Assembly (NCBI GenBank): GCA_035625025.1
Contig: DASPQJ010000054.1
Span: 75,161-139,160, forward strand
Direction: 5' to 3'
Source of the DNA: Bog-793 sp035625025
GTDB taxonomy: Bacteria; Actinomycetota; Acidimicrobiia; Acidimicrobiales; Bog-793
DNA: 64,000 bases
Numbering within the stretch: the first letter of the stretch is position 1; each line of letters begins with the position of its first letter. Both the position numbers and the translations under genes were made by a program. Shown piece after piece: positions 1 to 7,571 of this stretch. The notes beneath the pieces were generated by a model. The model did no database searches. It was not told where the DNA came from and saw nothing but the letters and a program-made list of their open reading frames with translations.

Positions 1-149
1 AGGTGGTGTAGCCCACTCGACGAGGTTGAACCGATGAACATGCCCGGCCGGAGACGGACCGGTTCGAGCCCCCGCAGAACAGTGATGTCGGCCGCTTCGT
101 ACGATTCTGTGGTCGGATCACGCGGCTCAACCTGATCCGTTCGCACCAC
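1..149 (-). CDS. gyrB: DNA gyrase subunit B, N-terminal fragment
   Basis: Only the first 49 codons lie in the window; the gene runs off at base 1. GyrB is the ATPase subunit of the type II topoisomerase that introduces negative supercoils. The minus strand reads ITVLRGLEPVRLRPGMFIGS followed by a TSSSGLHHL segment, the typical lead-in to the GHKL ATPase domain. The start is GTG at 149 (a second in-frame GTG at 146), with a GAGGAG ribosome binding site about nine bases upstream. It follows dnaA-dnaN-recF-dciA on the same strand, the canonical origin order. The identity is clear although the piece is too short to judge integrity. Confidence 0.88.
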   Translation of the reverse strand, partial: MVRTDQVEPRDPTTESYEAADITVLRGLEPVRLRPGMFIGSTSSSGLHH

Positions 150-230
150 GGGCGCGGCTCCTCAACTACGGCGATACCAGTTGGTCAGGCTTGCACGTCA
201 AATTCGACGTAACCCAACAATTTCCTCGGT

Positions 231-635
231 TCAGTCTAGGCGCGATCCGCCGTTCACGTAGCCTTTCAGGTGCTCAATCGCTCGGTATCCGAGCTGGTCA
301 GCGAGCCGATCGCAGATCGATTTCGATAAGAACGCGAGTTGTGTCGCCCACCCCGGATGATCGACCGTGATGACGAGTTCCGTGCCTCTCAACGACCTCG
401 GCCGGGTGTGCGCGGCAACGTCGGCACCGACGACCTGGGGCCAGCAGGCAATGATGTCGGCGAAAACTCGCATACCAGAAAGTCCCTCGCTCGCCAGGTA
501 TTCGTCGACCGAAAGACCGATGCTCCGGGGCGCTTGAGGTTCTTCGTCACGCGGCCCCTTTGAACATCGCCGGCGTCTCTGGCGAGGCCGCAATGGGCCG
601 GGCTGCCCGTCGATCGGCTCTCCTGAACCGTTCAT
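231..635 (-). CDS. dciA: DciA-like (DUF721) protein
   Basis: 134-residue protein of the DUF721/DciA family. In bacteria lacking DnaC or DnaI, DciA-type proteins help load or operate the replicative helicase DnaB. The N-terminal 40 residues are a basic, Pro/Arg-rich tail. The family core follows, with a W-x-x-VVG segment near residue 65, HTRP, and VDHPGWATQLAFLSK, the usual pattern. It overlaps the end of recF by four bases and sits between recF and gyrB, its standard place in Actinobacteria. dnaB is also in this window and no dnaC is seen, consistent with a helicase-operator role. The function is inferred from family membership. Confidence 0.85.
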   Translation of the reverse strand: MNGSGEPIDGQPGPLRPRQRRRRCSKGPRDEEPQAPRSIGLSVDEYLASEGLSGMRVFADIIACWPQVVGADVAAHTRPRSLRGTELVITVDHPGWATQLAFLSKSICDRLADQLGYRAIEHLKGYVNGGSRLD

Positions 636-1711
636 GAGATGAACGCGCCTGTCGCGAGGCGCACCACTTTGGCCGGGCGAGCTCCCGACGGGACCGGCCC
701 AGCGGTCGTAAGTACGGCCTGTCCCGGCGGAAGCTCGGCGAGAAGAGCCCAGGTTGTCGCCTCGTCGAGCTCAGAGAAAGCGTCGTCGAGCAACAACACG
801 GGACGGGAGCCAGCGGCCGCTGTCACCGCGCCGTGCGCCGCAAGTCGTAGGGCCAGCGTCGCACAGCGCTGGCGACCCTGGGAGAGTCGGGTTCTTGCGT
901 CGAGGCCCCCGGCCGTAATGAGGATCTCGTCCCGCTGGGGGCCAATCGTCGTCATCCCCCTTCGCAGGTCCTCACGGCGAGAACGAAGGAGTGCTTCGTA
1001 CAAGTCACCCGAGAATGACCTCTCATAGACGAGATGAAGCTCGTCGTGCCGACGCGTGAGGTTGCAGAACGCCTGGGATGCAAGCGGTTCTAACTCGCCG
1101 AGAAAAGCTTCGCGCGCTTCGATGAGTTTGCCGCCGGCTGTCGCGAGCTTCTCGTCCCAGACGTCCAGTGTCGCCAAAAGCTCGGGGGACGCGATCCCCC
1201 CTGACTGCCGCAGGAGGGTGGAACGTTGTCGGAGAATCCGCTCCACGGTCTGACGTACGACACCTTTGGAGGGCTGGGCCGCGACGAGAGCATCATCGAG
1301 ATAGTCCCTGCGCTCCTGGGGTCCACTCTTCACAACCACAAGGTCGTCCGGGGTGAATACTGATACGCGCAGTGTTTCCATCAACTCCTGCGCCCCTCTC
1401 ACCCGCCTACGATTCAACAACGCGCGATCACGTCGCTTCGGAGCAATTTCGACCTCGATGAGGGACCGCCGCTCCTGTTCGATACACTCCAAACGGACGA
1501 TCGCTTCCTTCGCGTCAGAATTCACAAGTGATTCCCGTGGGCTCCCACGAAACGATGACAGCCTGCAGCCATAAGCCAAGGCCTCGAGAAGACTTGTTTT
1601 CCCCGCGCCGTTCTCGCCACTTACCACAGTAAGGCCCTCTCGATCTGGCTCAAACCTCACATCAACCAGATTACGAAATTGCCTGACCTCCAGCCACGTG
1701 ACGTAGCTCAG
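632..1711 (-). CDS. recF: DNA replication/repair protein RecF, probable CTG start
   Basis: RecF is an SMC-like ABC ATPase that binds gaps and helps load RecA with RecO and RecR. Walker A GENGAGKTS is near residue 32, the signature region LSQGRQR is near residue 275, and the Walker B LLLDDAFSELD is near residue 305. The first standard start codon in frame is GTG at 1660, but that would remove the conserved first strand. In-frame codons upstream encode SYVTWLEVRQFRNLVDV, which aligns with the normal RecF N terminus. No ATG, GTG or TTG lies before them; a CTG at 1711 overlaps the dnaN stop as CTGA and gives 359 residues. No strong ribosome binding site is visible, so translational coupling to dnaN is likely. 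Identity is certain, start inferred. Confidence 0.88.
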   Translation of the reverse strand: MSYVTWLEVRQFRNLVDVRFEPDREGLTVVSGENGAGKTSLLEALAYGCRLSSFRGSPRESLVNSDAKEAIVRLECIEQERRSLIEVEIAPKRRDRALLNRRRVRGAQELMETLRVSVFTPDDLVVVKSGPQERRDYLDDALVAAQPSKGVVRQTVERILRQRSTLLRQSGGIASPELLATLDVWDEKLATAGGKLIEAREAFLGELEPLASQAFCNLTRRHDELHLVYERSFSGDLYEALLRSRREDLRRGMTTIGPQRDEILITAGGLDARTRLSQGRQRCATLALRLAAHGAVTAAAGSRPVLLLDDAFSELDEATTWALLAELPPGQAVLTTAGPVPSGARPAKVVRLATGAFIS

Positions 1712-2835
1712 GACACCCGCACCGGCATCAAAAGATACCGATAATCATCCTCGTTCTCACCCCGTATGGTCGCGGGCTTCGAAGAATCGATTACCTCAAG
1801 AATAACCGTCTCCGCTCGAATAGCTTCAATCCCATCGAGCAAGTAGTTCGGATTGAAAGCGACCACAAGCTCGTCCCCGCTGAATTCTCCGTCCAGACGT
1901 TCCGCAGCCCGACCGCTTTCCGCCGTGAGAACCGTAAGTTCGGCGCCGTCAGTTTCGAACGCCATGCGCACCGGTGTTGCCACATCTTTCGCGTCTCGTA
2001 CCATCAACCGCACCCGTCGCAGCGCGGAGGCGAACTCTTCCCGGGGAACGCGAAAAGCGTTCGGGTAGGACGCGGGAAGCAGCCGTTTGTAATCAGGAAA
2101 TGGACCTTTCAGAAGGCGGGTCGTCACTCGAACATTGCGGACCTCGAAAACTGCATCAAGATCGGTGCAGCGGAAGGTGAGTTCCGCGTCACGATCGTGT
2201 GCCCCATCACCAATAGCAAGTCGTTGGACTTCTGCCAAGGCCCGTGCGGGGATGAGAACTTCTGCCGCTGTTGCAAAAGCACTCATACCCTTCAGATCCC
2301 GAAATGCCAACCGGTAGGAATCCGTCGCAACAAGACGCAATCCGTCTTCCACAGCAACCATCAGGACACCAGTAAGCTGCGGCGCTCGACTGTCATCCGT
2401 CAGTGCGGCCGGAACGACCTGACGCAACCCCTCTGCGAAGGGACCCGCTGGTAACCGGATCTTCTCAGCATCACCTGGAACAACCCTTCTCACCTCAGCT
2501 CCAACGGGAACACGGACGACAAATTCGGCCCGGCCCGAAGTAATCCGCACCTCCTGTTCGTTTCCGTCAAAGCTCACCATCCCCAAATCAAACGACCGGA
2601 CAATATCTGTCGTCAGCCGAGCCGGCAGCAGAACTACACCATCCTCTTCGCCACTCACCGTGTGCGTGACCTCGATCACAAGATCCGGATCCGCACCGGT
2701 AGCCTCCAAGCTGTCCCCCCGCAGCGCCAAGCGCACACTCTGCGCGCCGACACCAGCTCCAATACGCGCTACGCCCGCCCGACCCGCGGTTACCAATACC
2801 TCAAGGAGACCCTCGCGTTCGGTATGAAATCTCAC
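1708..2835 (-). CDS. dnaN: DNA polymerase III beta sliding clamp
   Basis: 375 residues, normal for the family. The beta clamp forms a ring dimer that tethers DNA polymerase III and other proteins to DNA. The C terminus ends RYLLMPVRVS, matching the conserved terminal Y-x-x-MP-x-R pattern, and the hydrophobic partner-binding pocket region is intact. The start is GTG at 2835, with a purine-rich AAAGGGGG about ten bases upstream. It lies directly downstream of dnaA across the putative origin, and its stop overlaps the proposed CTG start of recF. The clamp gene is probably cotranscribed with recF. Confidence 0.96.
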   Translation of the reverse strand: MRFHTEREGLLEVLVTAGRAGVARIGAGVGAQSVRLALRGDSLEATGADPDLVIEVTHTVSGEEDGVVLLPARLTTDIVRSFDLGMVSFDGNEQEVRITSGRAEFVVRVPVGAEVRRVVPGDAEKIRLPAGPFAEGLRQVVPAALTDDSRAPQLTGVLMVAVEDGLRLVATDSYRLAFRDLKGMSAFATAAEVLIPARALAEVQRLAIGDGAHDRDAELTFRCTDLDAVFEVRNVRVTTRLLKGPFPDYKRLLPASYPNAFRVPREEFASALRRVRLMVRDAKDVATPVRMAFETDGAELTVLTAESGRAAERLDGEFSGDELVVAFNPNYLLDGIEAIRAETVILEVIDSSKPATIRGENEDDYRYLLMPVRVS

Positions 2836-3076
2836 CGTTCGTGCGCCCCCTTTGTCCTTAGTTTCTTAAGTACGACTCTAATAGTAATAGTGTCTGTGAA
2901 TTGTGGACGGTGTACTGCAAGTCCAGCATGGCGCGTCGATAATGTCACACTCGTCCTCCACGGGCGTGCACAGGACGAGAGATTTCGGGAAAGAACATTG
3001 TGCAGAACGGCTCATCAATCAACAGGAGAAGGATCATTATCCCCAACATATTGGATTGGGTGTGCACAAGTTAGCT
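2836..3076. other. oriC: Putative chromosomal origin oriC (dnaA-dnaN gap)
   Basis: 241 bp between dnaA and dnaN, the usual actinobacterial origin position. DnaA-box-like sites: TTATCCCCA at 3037-3045 (8/9 to TTATCCACA), TGTGCACAA at 3061-3069 (reverse strand, 8/9 to TTGTCCACA), TTGTGCAGA at 2998-3006 and TGTGGACGG at 2902-2910 (7/9 each). The dnaN-proximal part, roughly 2855-2890, is clearly AT-richer than the surroundings and could be the unwinding element. No perfect box was seen, so the boxes are diverged or the origin also uses sites in the dnaA leader. Placement rests on gene order plus these matches. Confidence 0.6.
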
Positions 3077-4468
3077 CTAGTTGTTCGGCCCGTGCCCGTT
3101 ACGGATCTGGACGGTGAGTTCCGTGACCTGTTCGTAGATTTGGCGCCGCTCCTTCATTAGGCGAGAGATTTTGTCGTAAGCATGAATTACAGTCGTGTGA
3201 TCACGGCCACCGAACTCCCGCGCGATGGCGGGATACGAGAAATCAGTAAGGGTTCGGAAGAGGTACATACCGATTTGTCGGGCGATGACGAGTGGTCGAC
3301 GGCGACTGGCGCTGCAGAGCTCCTGGATAGTGAAACCAAAGTGATCAGCGGTCATTTCCAGGATTTGCTGACCGGTGATTCGACGTGGCTGGTGGTCAGC
3401 AACGAGGTCGGCGAGGATTCGCTCGGCAGTTTCTCGAGTGAGACGTTCTCGAGTGAGGCTCGCGTAGGCCGTGACGCGAATGAGCGCGCCCTCCAATTCT
3501 CTGATGTTGTCGGTAACGATGCTGGCCAGGAATTCGAGGACGTCATCGTCGACGACGAGACGCTCGTGATGAGCTTTGGTACGCAAAATCGCAATACGGG
3601 TTTCAAGCTCTGGAGGGTTGATTTCAGTGATCAGGCCGGACATGAAACGACTGCGCAGACGAGTTTCCAACGTCTTGATAGAGCCAGGCGGGCGGTCCGA
3701 AGTGATGACGAGCTGCTTGCCGGCCTCATGGAGGGTATTGAAGGTATGGAAGAATTCCTCTTGGAGGCTTTCTTTGCCTTCCAGGACCTGGATGTCGTCG
3801 ACCAGGAGGACATCGCACTCGCGGTACCGGCGCTTGAAAGCGGGCATCGATACGGCCCGCACCGACTCGACGAACTCGTTCAGGAACGTCTCGGTCGGTA
3901 CATAGCGCACGTCGTAACGTGGGAAGTTCTCGTTGACATAGTTCCGGATGGCCTGCAAAAGGTGGGTCTTGCCGAGACCAGCGCCGCCGATGATGAACAA
4001 AGGGTTGTAAGCGCTACCGGGCGATTCGGCGACGGACAGCGCAGCGGCGTGCGCGAAGCGGTTGGACGGTCCGATGACGAAGCCGTCGAAGGTGTAGCGA
4101 CGAGACGGGCTGAGCAGCTCGTGAACAGGCTCGTCGACGATAGCGGTGGCTCTGTCGACAACGACTTCCTCGTCGGCGGCGAGATTTCTCGTCCCAGGGT
4201 CTTCGCCGTCTGACGCACCGTCCGGCGTGACGTCGAAACGGATCGGAAACTCCGTTCCGCAGACATCGATGACCGCGGCGCGCACGACGCCGGCGAATCG
4301 CGTCTCAAGACGTTCTCTGACGAGGGCGTTGGGAACGTTCAGGACGAAAGTCCCGTTGAGCAGACCGACCGGATGGACACCGGAGAACCAGGTGTGCCAG
4401 ACGGCATCAGAGACCTGGGACTGGATGGCGCCGGCACAGCCGTCCCAAAGTTGTTCAGCGTCGAGCAA
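3077..4468 (-). CDS. dnaA: Chromosomal replication initiator DnaA
   Basis: AAA+ initiator that binds DnaA boxes and melts oriC. The start chosen is TTG at 4468, preceded by GGAAGG about nine bases upstream, giving 463 residues beginning MLDAEQLW; the open frame extends further but the extra sequence does not resemble DnaA. Domain I covers about residues 1-75, followed by an acidic linker. Walker A GGAGLGKTH lies near residue 161 and Walker B VLLVDDIQ follows. The domain IV helix-turn-helix ends in the DnaA signature GGRDHTTVIHA. Divergent from rpmH. DnaA-box-like sites in its leader suggest autoregulation. Confidence 0.95.
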   Translation of the reverse strand: MLDAEQLWDGCAGAIQSQVSDAVWHTWFSGVHPVGLLNGTFVLNVPNALVRERLETRFAGVVRAAVIDVCGTEFPIRFDVTPDGASDGEDPGTRNLAADEEVVVDRATAIVDEPVHELLSPSRRYTFDGFVIGPSNRFAHAAALSVAESPGSAYNPLFIIGGAGLGKTHLLQAIRNYVNENFPRYDVRYVPTETFLNEFVESVRAVSMPAFKRRYRECDVLLVDDIQVLEGKESLQEEFFHTFNTLHEAGKQLVITSDRPPGSIKTLETRLRSRFMSGLITEINPPELETRIAILRTKAHHERLVVDDDVLEFLASIVTDNIRELEGALIRVTAYASLTRERLTRETAERILADLVADHQPRRITGQQILEMTADHFGFTIQELCSASRRRPLVIARQIGMYLFRTLTDFSYPAIAREFGGRDHTTVIHAYDKISRLMKERRQIYEQVTELTVQIRNGHGPNN

Positions 4469-4490
4469 CGTTGTGCGCCTTCCAGGTAAG

Positions 4491-4521
4491 TTCTCCACAG
4501 GGGGTCCACATCTGTGGATTA
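4491..4521. promoter_or_regulatory. DnaA-box-like cluster in dnaA leader
   Basis: Three box-like nonamers sit 23-53 bases upstream of the dnaA TTG start: TTCTCCACA at 4491-4499 (8/9), GGGTCCACA at 4502-4510 (7/9) and TGTGGATTA at 4513-4521 (reverse strand, 8/9). A possible minus-strand -10 element, TATACGAT, lies at about 4559-4566, which places the boxes in the transcribed leader. Autorepression by DnaA binding there is a known mode in many bacteria; here it is inferred from site position only. Confidence 0.5.
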
Positions 4522-4567
4522 CGCAACAGACACCTGACACCTGGGCCCTTCGCCGAGCATCGTATAG

Positions 4568-4595
4568 CGCGCCCGGAGGGATCGCTCCGGGCGCG
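4568..4595. promoter_or_regulatory. Strong hairpin between dnaA and rpmH
   Basis: Perfect 11-bp inverted repeat: CGCGCCCGGAG at 4568-4578, a six-base loop, and CTCCGGGCGCG at 4585-4595. It lies between the divergent dnaA and rpmH genes and abuts a candidate dnaA -10 element (TATACGAT), so it could overlap the dnaA -35 region. A TTGACA for rpmH lies just beyond at 4604-4609, with no clear -10 at standard spacing. It looks like a terminator stem but no gene ends here; an operator or insulator is possible. Confidence 0.45.
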
Positions 4596-4662
4596 ACGGG
4601 ATTTTGACACGAACGTGCCGTAGTGAGCGCGCTAGCATGTGCGGTTCTGATTAAGGGGTTCG

Positions 4663-4797
4663 ATGAAGCGGACGTTTCAGCCAAACAACGCCAAAAGAGC
4701 CAAGCGGCACGGTTTCCGTCATCGCATGTCGACACGGGGCGGCCGCGCCGTGCTAAAGGCCCGCCGTCGTCGCGGCCGGGTACGTCTCTCGGCTTGA
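4663..4797 (+). CDS. rpmH: 50S ribosomal protein bL34
   Basis: 44-residue, extremely basic ribosomal protein bL34. It begins MKRTFQPNNAKRAKRHGFR, contains RMSTRGGRAVLKARRRRGR and ends RLSA, matching the family over its full length. An AAGGGG ribosome binding site sits about six bases before the ATG at 4663. Its stop overlaps the TTG start of rnpA (TTGA at 4794-4797). It heads a plus-strand block of rnpA, yidD, yidC and jag, divergent from dnaA, which is the standard origin-flanking arrangement. Confidence 0.95.
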   Translation: MKRTFQPNNAKRAKRHGFRHRMSTRGGRAVLKARRRRGRVRLSA

Positions 4798-5138
4798 CCG
4801 GGCGCCCCGCGCGGGTGCGCAAGCGCAAGACACTCCTCGCGCTCGTCGCAAGTTGCCAGCAATCTCGCAGCGGTCCGGTCACGGTACACTTCCTCCCGTC
4901 GGACGGTGATCGCAACGAGGTTTGTGTCGCGTACGCGATTGGCCGGCACGTTGGCGGAGCCGTCGTTCGTAACCGTTGGCGCCGTCGACTGCGTGTGATC
5001 GCGGCCGAGATCTCACCGGAAATTGCCTGCGGGGCCTACCTAATCGGGCTCGGTCGTGGGGTTGTCGATCTGCGTTTTGACGAGTTGAGAGGACGGGTGA
5101 TCGAGACGATGCGACGGGCGAGCGGAGAGCCCCGATGA
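4794..5138 (+). CDS. rnpA: Ribonuclease P protein component
   Basis: Protein subunit of RNase P, which helps the RNA subunit process tRNA 5' ends. Residues GGAVVRNRWRRRLRVI form the conserved RNR motif that contacts RNA. The start is taken as TTG at 4794, overlapping the rpmH stop, giving 114 residues whose N terminus aligns with family members; GTG at 4815 is an alternative (107 residues). The frame stays open further upstream into rpmH, but that part is not RnpA-like. It overlaps yidD by four bases (ATGA), so rpmH-rnpA-yidD are probably translationally coupled. Confidence 0.9.
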   Translation: MTGRPARVRKRKTLLALVASCQQSRSGPVTVHFLPSDGDRNEVCVAYAIGRHVGGAVVRNRWRRRLRVIAAEISPEIACGAYLIGLGRGVVDLRFDELRGRVIETMRRASGEPR

Positions 5139-5365
5139 AAAAGGCCACGTCGGCTACGCGTGTGGTTCTTGTCGGTGTGATCCGCATCTACCAGGCCGTC
5201 CGGTTCAATCGACTGTCTCCGTGTCGGTTCGTGCCGTCGTGTTCGGAGTACGCGGCCGAGGCGATCACGACGCACGGCGCTCTCCGGGGTAGCTGGCTCG
5301 CCCTTCGACGACTTGGGCGTTGCCGTCCGGCCGGTGGGCGAGGTTTCGACCCGGTCCCGGGGTGA
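5135..5365 (+). CDS. yidD: Membrane protein insertion efficiency factor YidD
   Basis: 76 residues. YidD is a small membrane-associated protein that aids YidC-dependent insertion. The family signature is present: RIYQAVRFNRLSPCRFVPSCSEYAAEAI, quoted here as its two parts YQAVRFNRLSPCRF and PSCSEYA, with the conserved cysteines. It ends RPAGGRGFDPVPG, like other YidD proteins. The start ATG at 5135 overlaps the rnpA stop, and yidC follows after nine bases. The position and signature make the call firm. Confidence 0.93.
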   Translation: MKKATSATRVVLVGVIRIYQAVRFNRLSPCRFVPSCSEYAAEAITTHGALRGSWLALRRLGRCRPAGGRGFDPVPG

Positions 5366-5374
5366 GGGAACACT

Positions 5375-6550
5375 GTGCTGCTCGCCTCATCTATAGGAGA
5401 GATCGCTCACCCATTCTTCATCGTTTTCGCTTGGCTGATCGAGCGGTTCTACAGTCTCGTCCCCAACTACGCGGTCGCGATCGGGTTGTTGACGATCGTC
5501 GTCATGATCGTCGTGTTTCCCATCACCCGCCGGGCGACACGCTCGATGATGAAGATGCAACTTCTTGCACCAGAACTGAAGAAGATTCAGACACGCTACA
5601 AGGTTCCTCCGGGAACTCCGCTCGCGGAACGCCAGGAAGCCCGTCAGCGACTGAACGAAGAGATGATGGCGCTCTATCGGGAGAACAATGTCAGCCCGAC
5701 CGGCGGATGCTTGCCGATGCTCCTGCAGCTCCCGATCTTCTGGATTCTCTACGGCACAATTCGTGGCCTCATCCACCTGAAGACGTTCCCGACGGTCGCC
5801 GCAGCTCGAGCCTGGTGCAAACACCCGGTTTCCGCCAAGGCATGTGTGCAACCGCTCTACATCAGCCACTCGTCGAGCCTGTTCCACGCGGTCATTCGTG
5901 CCAACGGCAAGCTGATGGCCTTCGGCATCAACATGGCCGACTCAGTCCGCTCCGCAGGGCTTTCCTGGGGGGAGAAGGCACCGCTCATCGCACTGATCCT
6001 TATCGCGATCGCGCTGCAATACATCCAGATCAAGCAAGTGAGCGGGCGGAACGCCGCGGCCGCGGCCGCGAATCCGCAGATGCAGCAGATGCAGAAGATC
6101 ATGCCGATCATCTTCGCAGTGATCTACATCGCGATCCCCGCCGGGGTGAACGTGTACTTCATCGTGTCGAGCCTGTTTCGCATCGGACAGCAGGAATACA
6201 TGTATCGACGGGATCCGCACATTCGCGAGTCGTTGTCGAGACTGAACGCGCGCGTCAAAGCCGGACCGGCAGTAGTTCCGACCGAAGGTCGAGAGCAACG
6301 CCCGAAGGGGTTCTTCGAGCGGTTGCTCACGCCTCCGGCACTCCAGGCCGGGGGGGAGGCAGAGCCAACGCGGGAGCGAGCGCTACGGAGCAGCGGGAAC
6401 GGCGCGGCATCGCCGTCGAGTGCCCAAACGTCGGACAGGCGGCTCGCAGGCGCGCCGCGACCGATTCCGCAGGGCGGTCGTGGCCCGGGCGGCTCACCTC
6501 GTCGGCCGCAGTCCCGCGCCCGCAGCAAACGACCCCGGAAGCGGCGCTGA
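5375..6550 (+). CDS. yidC: Membrane protein insertase YidC
   Basis: 391-residue Oxa1/YidC/Alb3 insertase for inner-membrane proteins, acting alone or with Sec. The start is GTG at 5375. The first membrane segment is near residues 10-30, another near 33-52 followed by RRATRSMMKMQLLAPELKK, the amphipathic region typical of YidC. GCLPMLLQLPIFWILYG forms a core helix with its family motif, and later segments include IALILIAIALQYIQI and MPIIFAVIYIAIPAGVNVYF. The last 100 residues are an Arg/Pro-rich cytoplasmic tail, longer than the minimum and possibly ribosome-binding. jag follows after two bases. Confidence 0.95.
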   Translation: MLLASSIGEIAHPFFIVFAWLIERFYSLVPNYAVAIGLLTIVVMIVVFPITRRATRSMMKMQLLAPELKKIQTRYKVPPGTPLAERQEARQRLNEEMMALYRENNVSPTGGCLPMLLQLPIFWILYGTIRGLIHLKTFPTVAAARAWCKHPVSAKACVQPLYISHSSSLFHAVIRANGKLMAFGINMADSVRSAGLSWGEKAPLIALILIAIALQYIQIKQVSGRNAAAAAANPQMQQMQKIMPIIFAVIYIAIPAGVNVYFIVSSLFRIGQQEYMYRRDPHIRESLSRLNARVKAGPAVVPTEGREQRPKGFFERLLTPPALQAGGEAEPTRERALRSSGNGAASPSSAQTSDRRLAGAPRPIPQGGRGPGGSPRRPQSRARSKRPRKRR

Positions 6551-6552
6551 GG

Positions 6553-7536
6553 ATGGAATGGATCGAGACGACCGGGAGGACCGTTGCTGAGGCGCTCGAC
6601 GCCGCGCTCGACGAGCTTGGAGTGGACGAGCAGGACGTCGAGGTGGTCATCGTCGCCGAAGCTAAGTCCGGGTTGTTCGGGTTCGGTCGCAGCGACGCGC
6701 ATATCCGTGCTCGCGTTCGTCCGTCGCGACCGCGACCGAAGCGATCCCAACGTGATCGGGTCCGGGGATCCCGCGGGGGCCAAGCCGGGCCCGAGGGGTC
6801 ACGACGCGAGCTCGACCGGGGCAGAGCAGGGACGTCGAGGGCATCGAGAGCAGGCCGCAGCGCCAGGGCGAAGTCGGCGAACCAGCCTGGGGCGGAGGAA
6901 GGGCCTCGGCCCGAGATCGTGGAGTCCGTTTCCGCCCAGGCCGCGGCGAAGCGTGGGAGACGCCGGCGAGGGGGCCGTGGTCGAGCGAGCGCACGGGGCG
7001 AACCAGCCGCACGGCTGGAAGCCGGGGGTGAGGAGGAAGCGATGACCGTCGAAGAGCAGGTCGATCTGGTGGGAACGTTCGTGCGCGGGGTGGTCGAACG
7101 GTTCGGATACGAAGCGACGACAACGACGCGGGTTGAGGACGACCGTCTCTATGTCGACGTGACAGGCGAGGATCTTGGCCTGCTGATCGGCCCTCGAGGG
7201 TCGACGCTCGACGCGTTGCAGGAGCTTGCCCGCACCGTCGTGCAGCGGCGCGGAGACGAACGAGCCCTGCGCGTCGTCGTGGACGTCGCCGGCTTCCGGG
7301 CTCGGCGGGCCGTGGCGCTCGAGGCTTTCACCCGACGCCGGGCGGCGGAGGTGTTGGAGACGGGGATCGCCGAGGCCCTGGAGCCGATGTCGGCAGCGGA
7401 CCGGAAGATCGTCCACGACACCGTGAGCTCGATCGAAGGTTTGGAAACCGGCTCGGAGGGGATCGAGCCAAAGCGGTACGTCGTCATCCGGCCCGCGGCC
7501 GAGAGCGAGTCGAGACGCGGTCCGGACGAGAACTGA
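6553..7536 (+). CDS. jag: Jag/KhpB-type RNA-binding protein
   Basis: 327 residues from the ATG at 6553. Residues 1-50 are a Jag-N domain (MEWIETTGRTVAEALD...). Residues about 55-170 form a long Arg/Gly/Ser-rich basic linker. A KH domain follows with DLGLLIGPRGSTLDAL, then an R3H domain containing ADRKIVHDTV with the R-x3-H pair and PKRYVVIRP. Homologues (KhpB/EloR) bind RNA and influence cell elongation in Gram-positive bacteria. The open frame continues upstream inside yidC, but only the part after 6553 is Jag-like. It sits between yidC and rsmG as in mycobacteria. Confidence 0.92.
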   Translation: MEWIETTGRTVAEALDAALDELGVDEQDVEVVIVAEAKSGLFGFGRSDAHIRARVRPSRPRPKRSQRDRVRGSRGGQAGPEGSRRELDRGRAGTSRASRAGRSARAKSANQPGAEEGPRPEIVESVSAQAAAKRGRRRRGGRGRASARGEPAARLEAGGEEEAMTVEEQVDLVGTFVRGVVERFGYEATTTTRVEDDRLYVDVTGEDLGLLIGPRGSTLDALQELARTVVQRRGDERALRVVVDVAGFRARRAVALEAFTRRRAAEVLETGIAEALEPMSAADRKIVHDTVSSIEGLETGSEGIEPKRYVVIRPAAESESRRGPDEN

Positions 7537-7571
7537 CGTTCCCCGGCGCTTGCGCTCTCGGGCGCAGCGGT

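Noticed and set aside
3182..4213. 343-residue plus-strand open frame opposite dnaA
   Set aside because: dnaA is certain on the other strand; this frame has no motif or ribosome binding site.
5320..6552. N-terminal extension of the jag frame inside yidC
   Set aside because: The Jag domain starts at the ATG of 6553; the upstream part overlaps yidC and is not conserved-looking.
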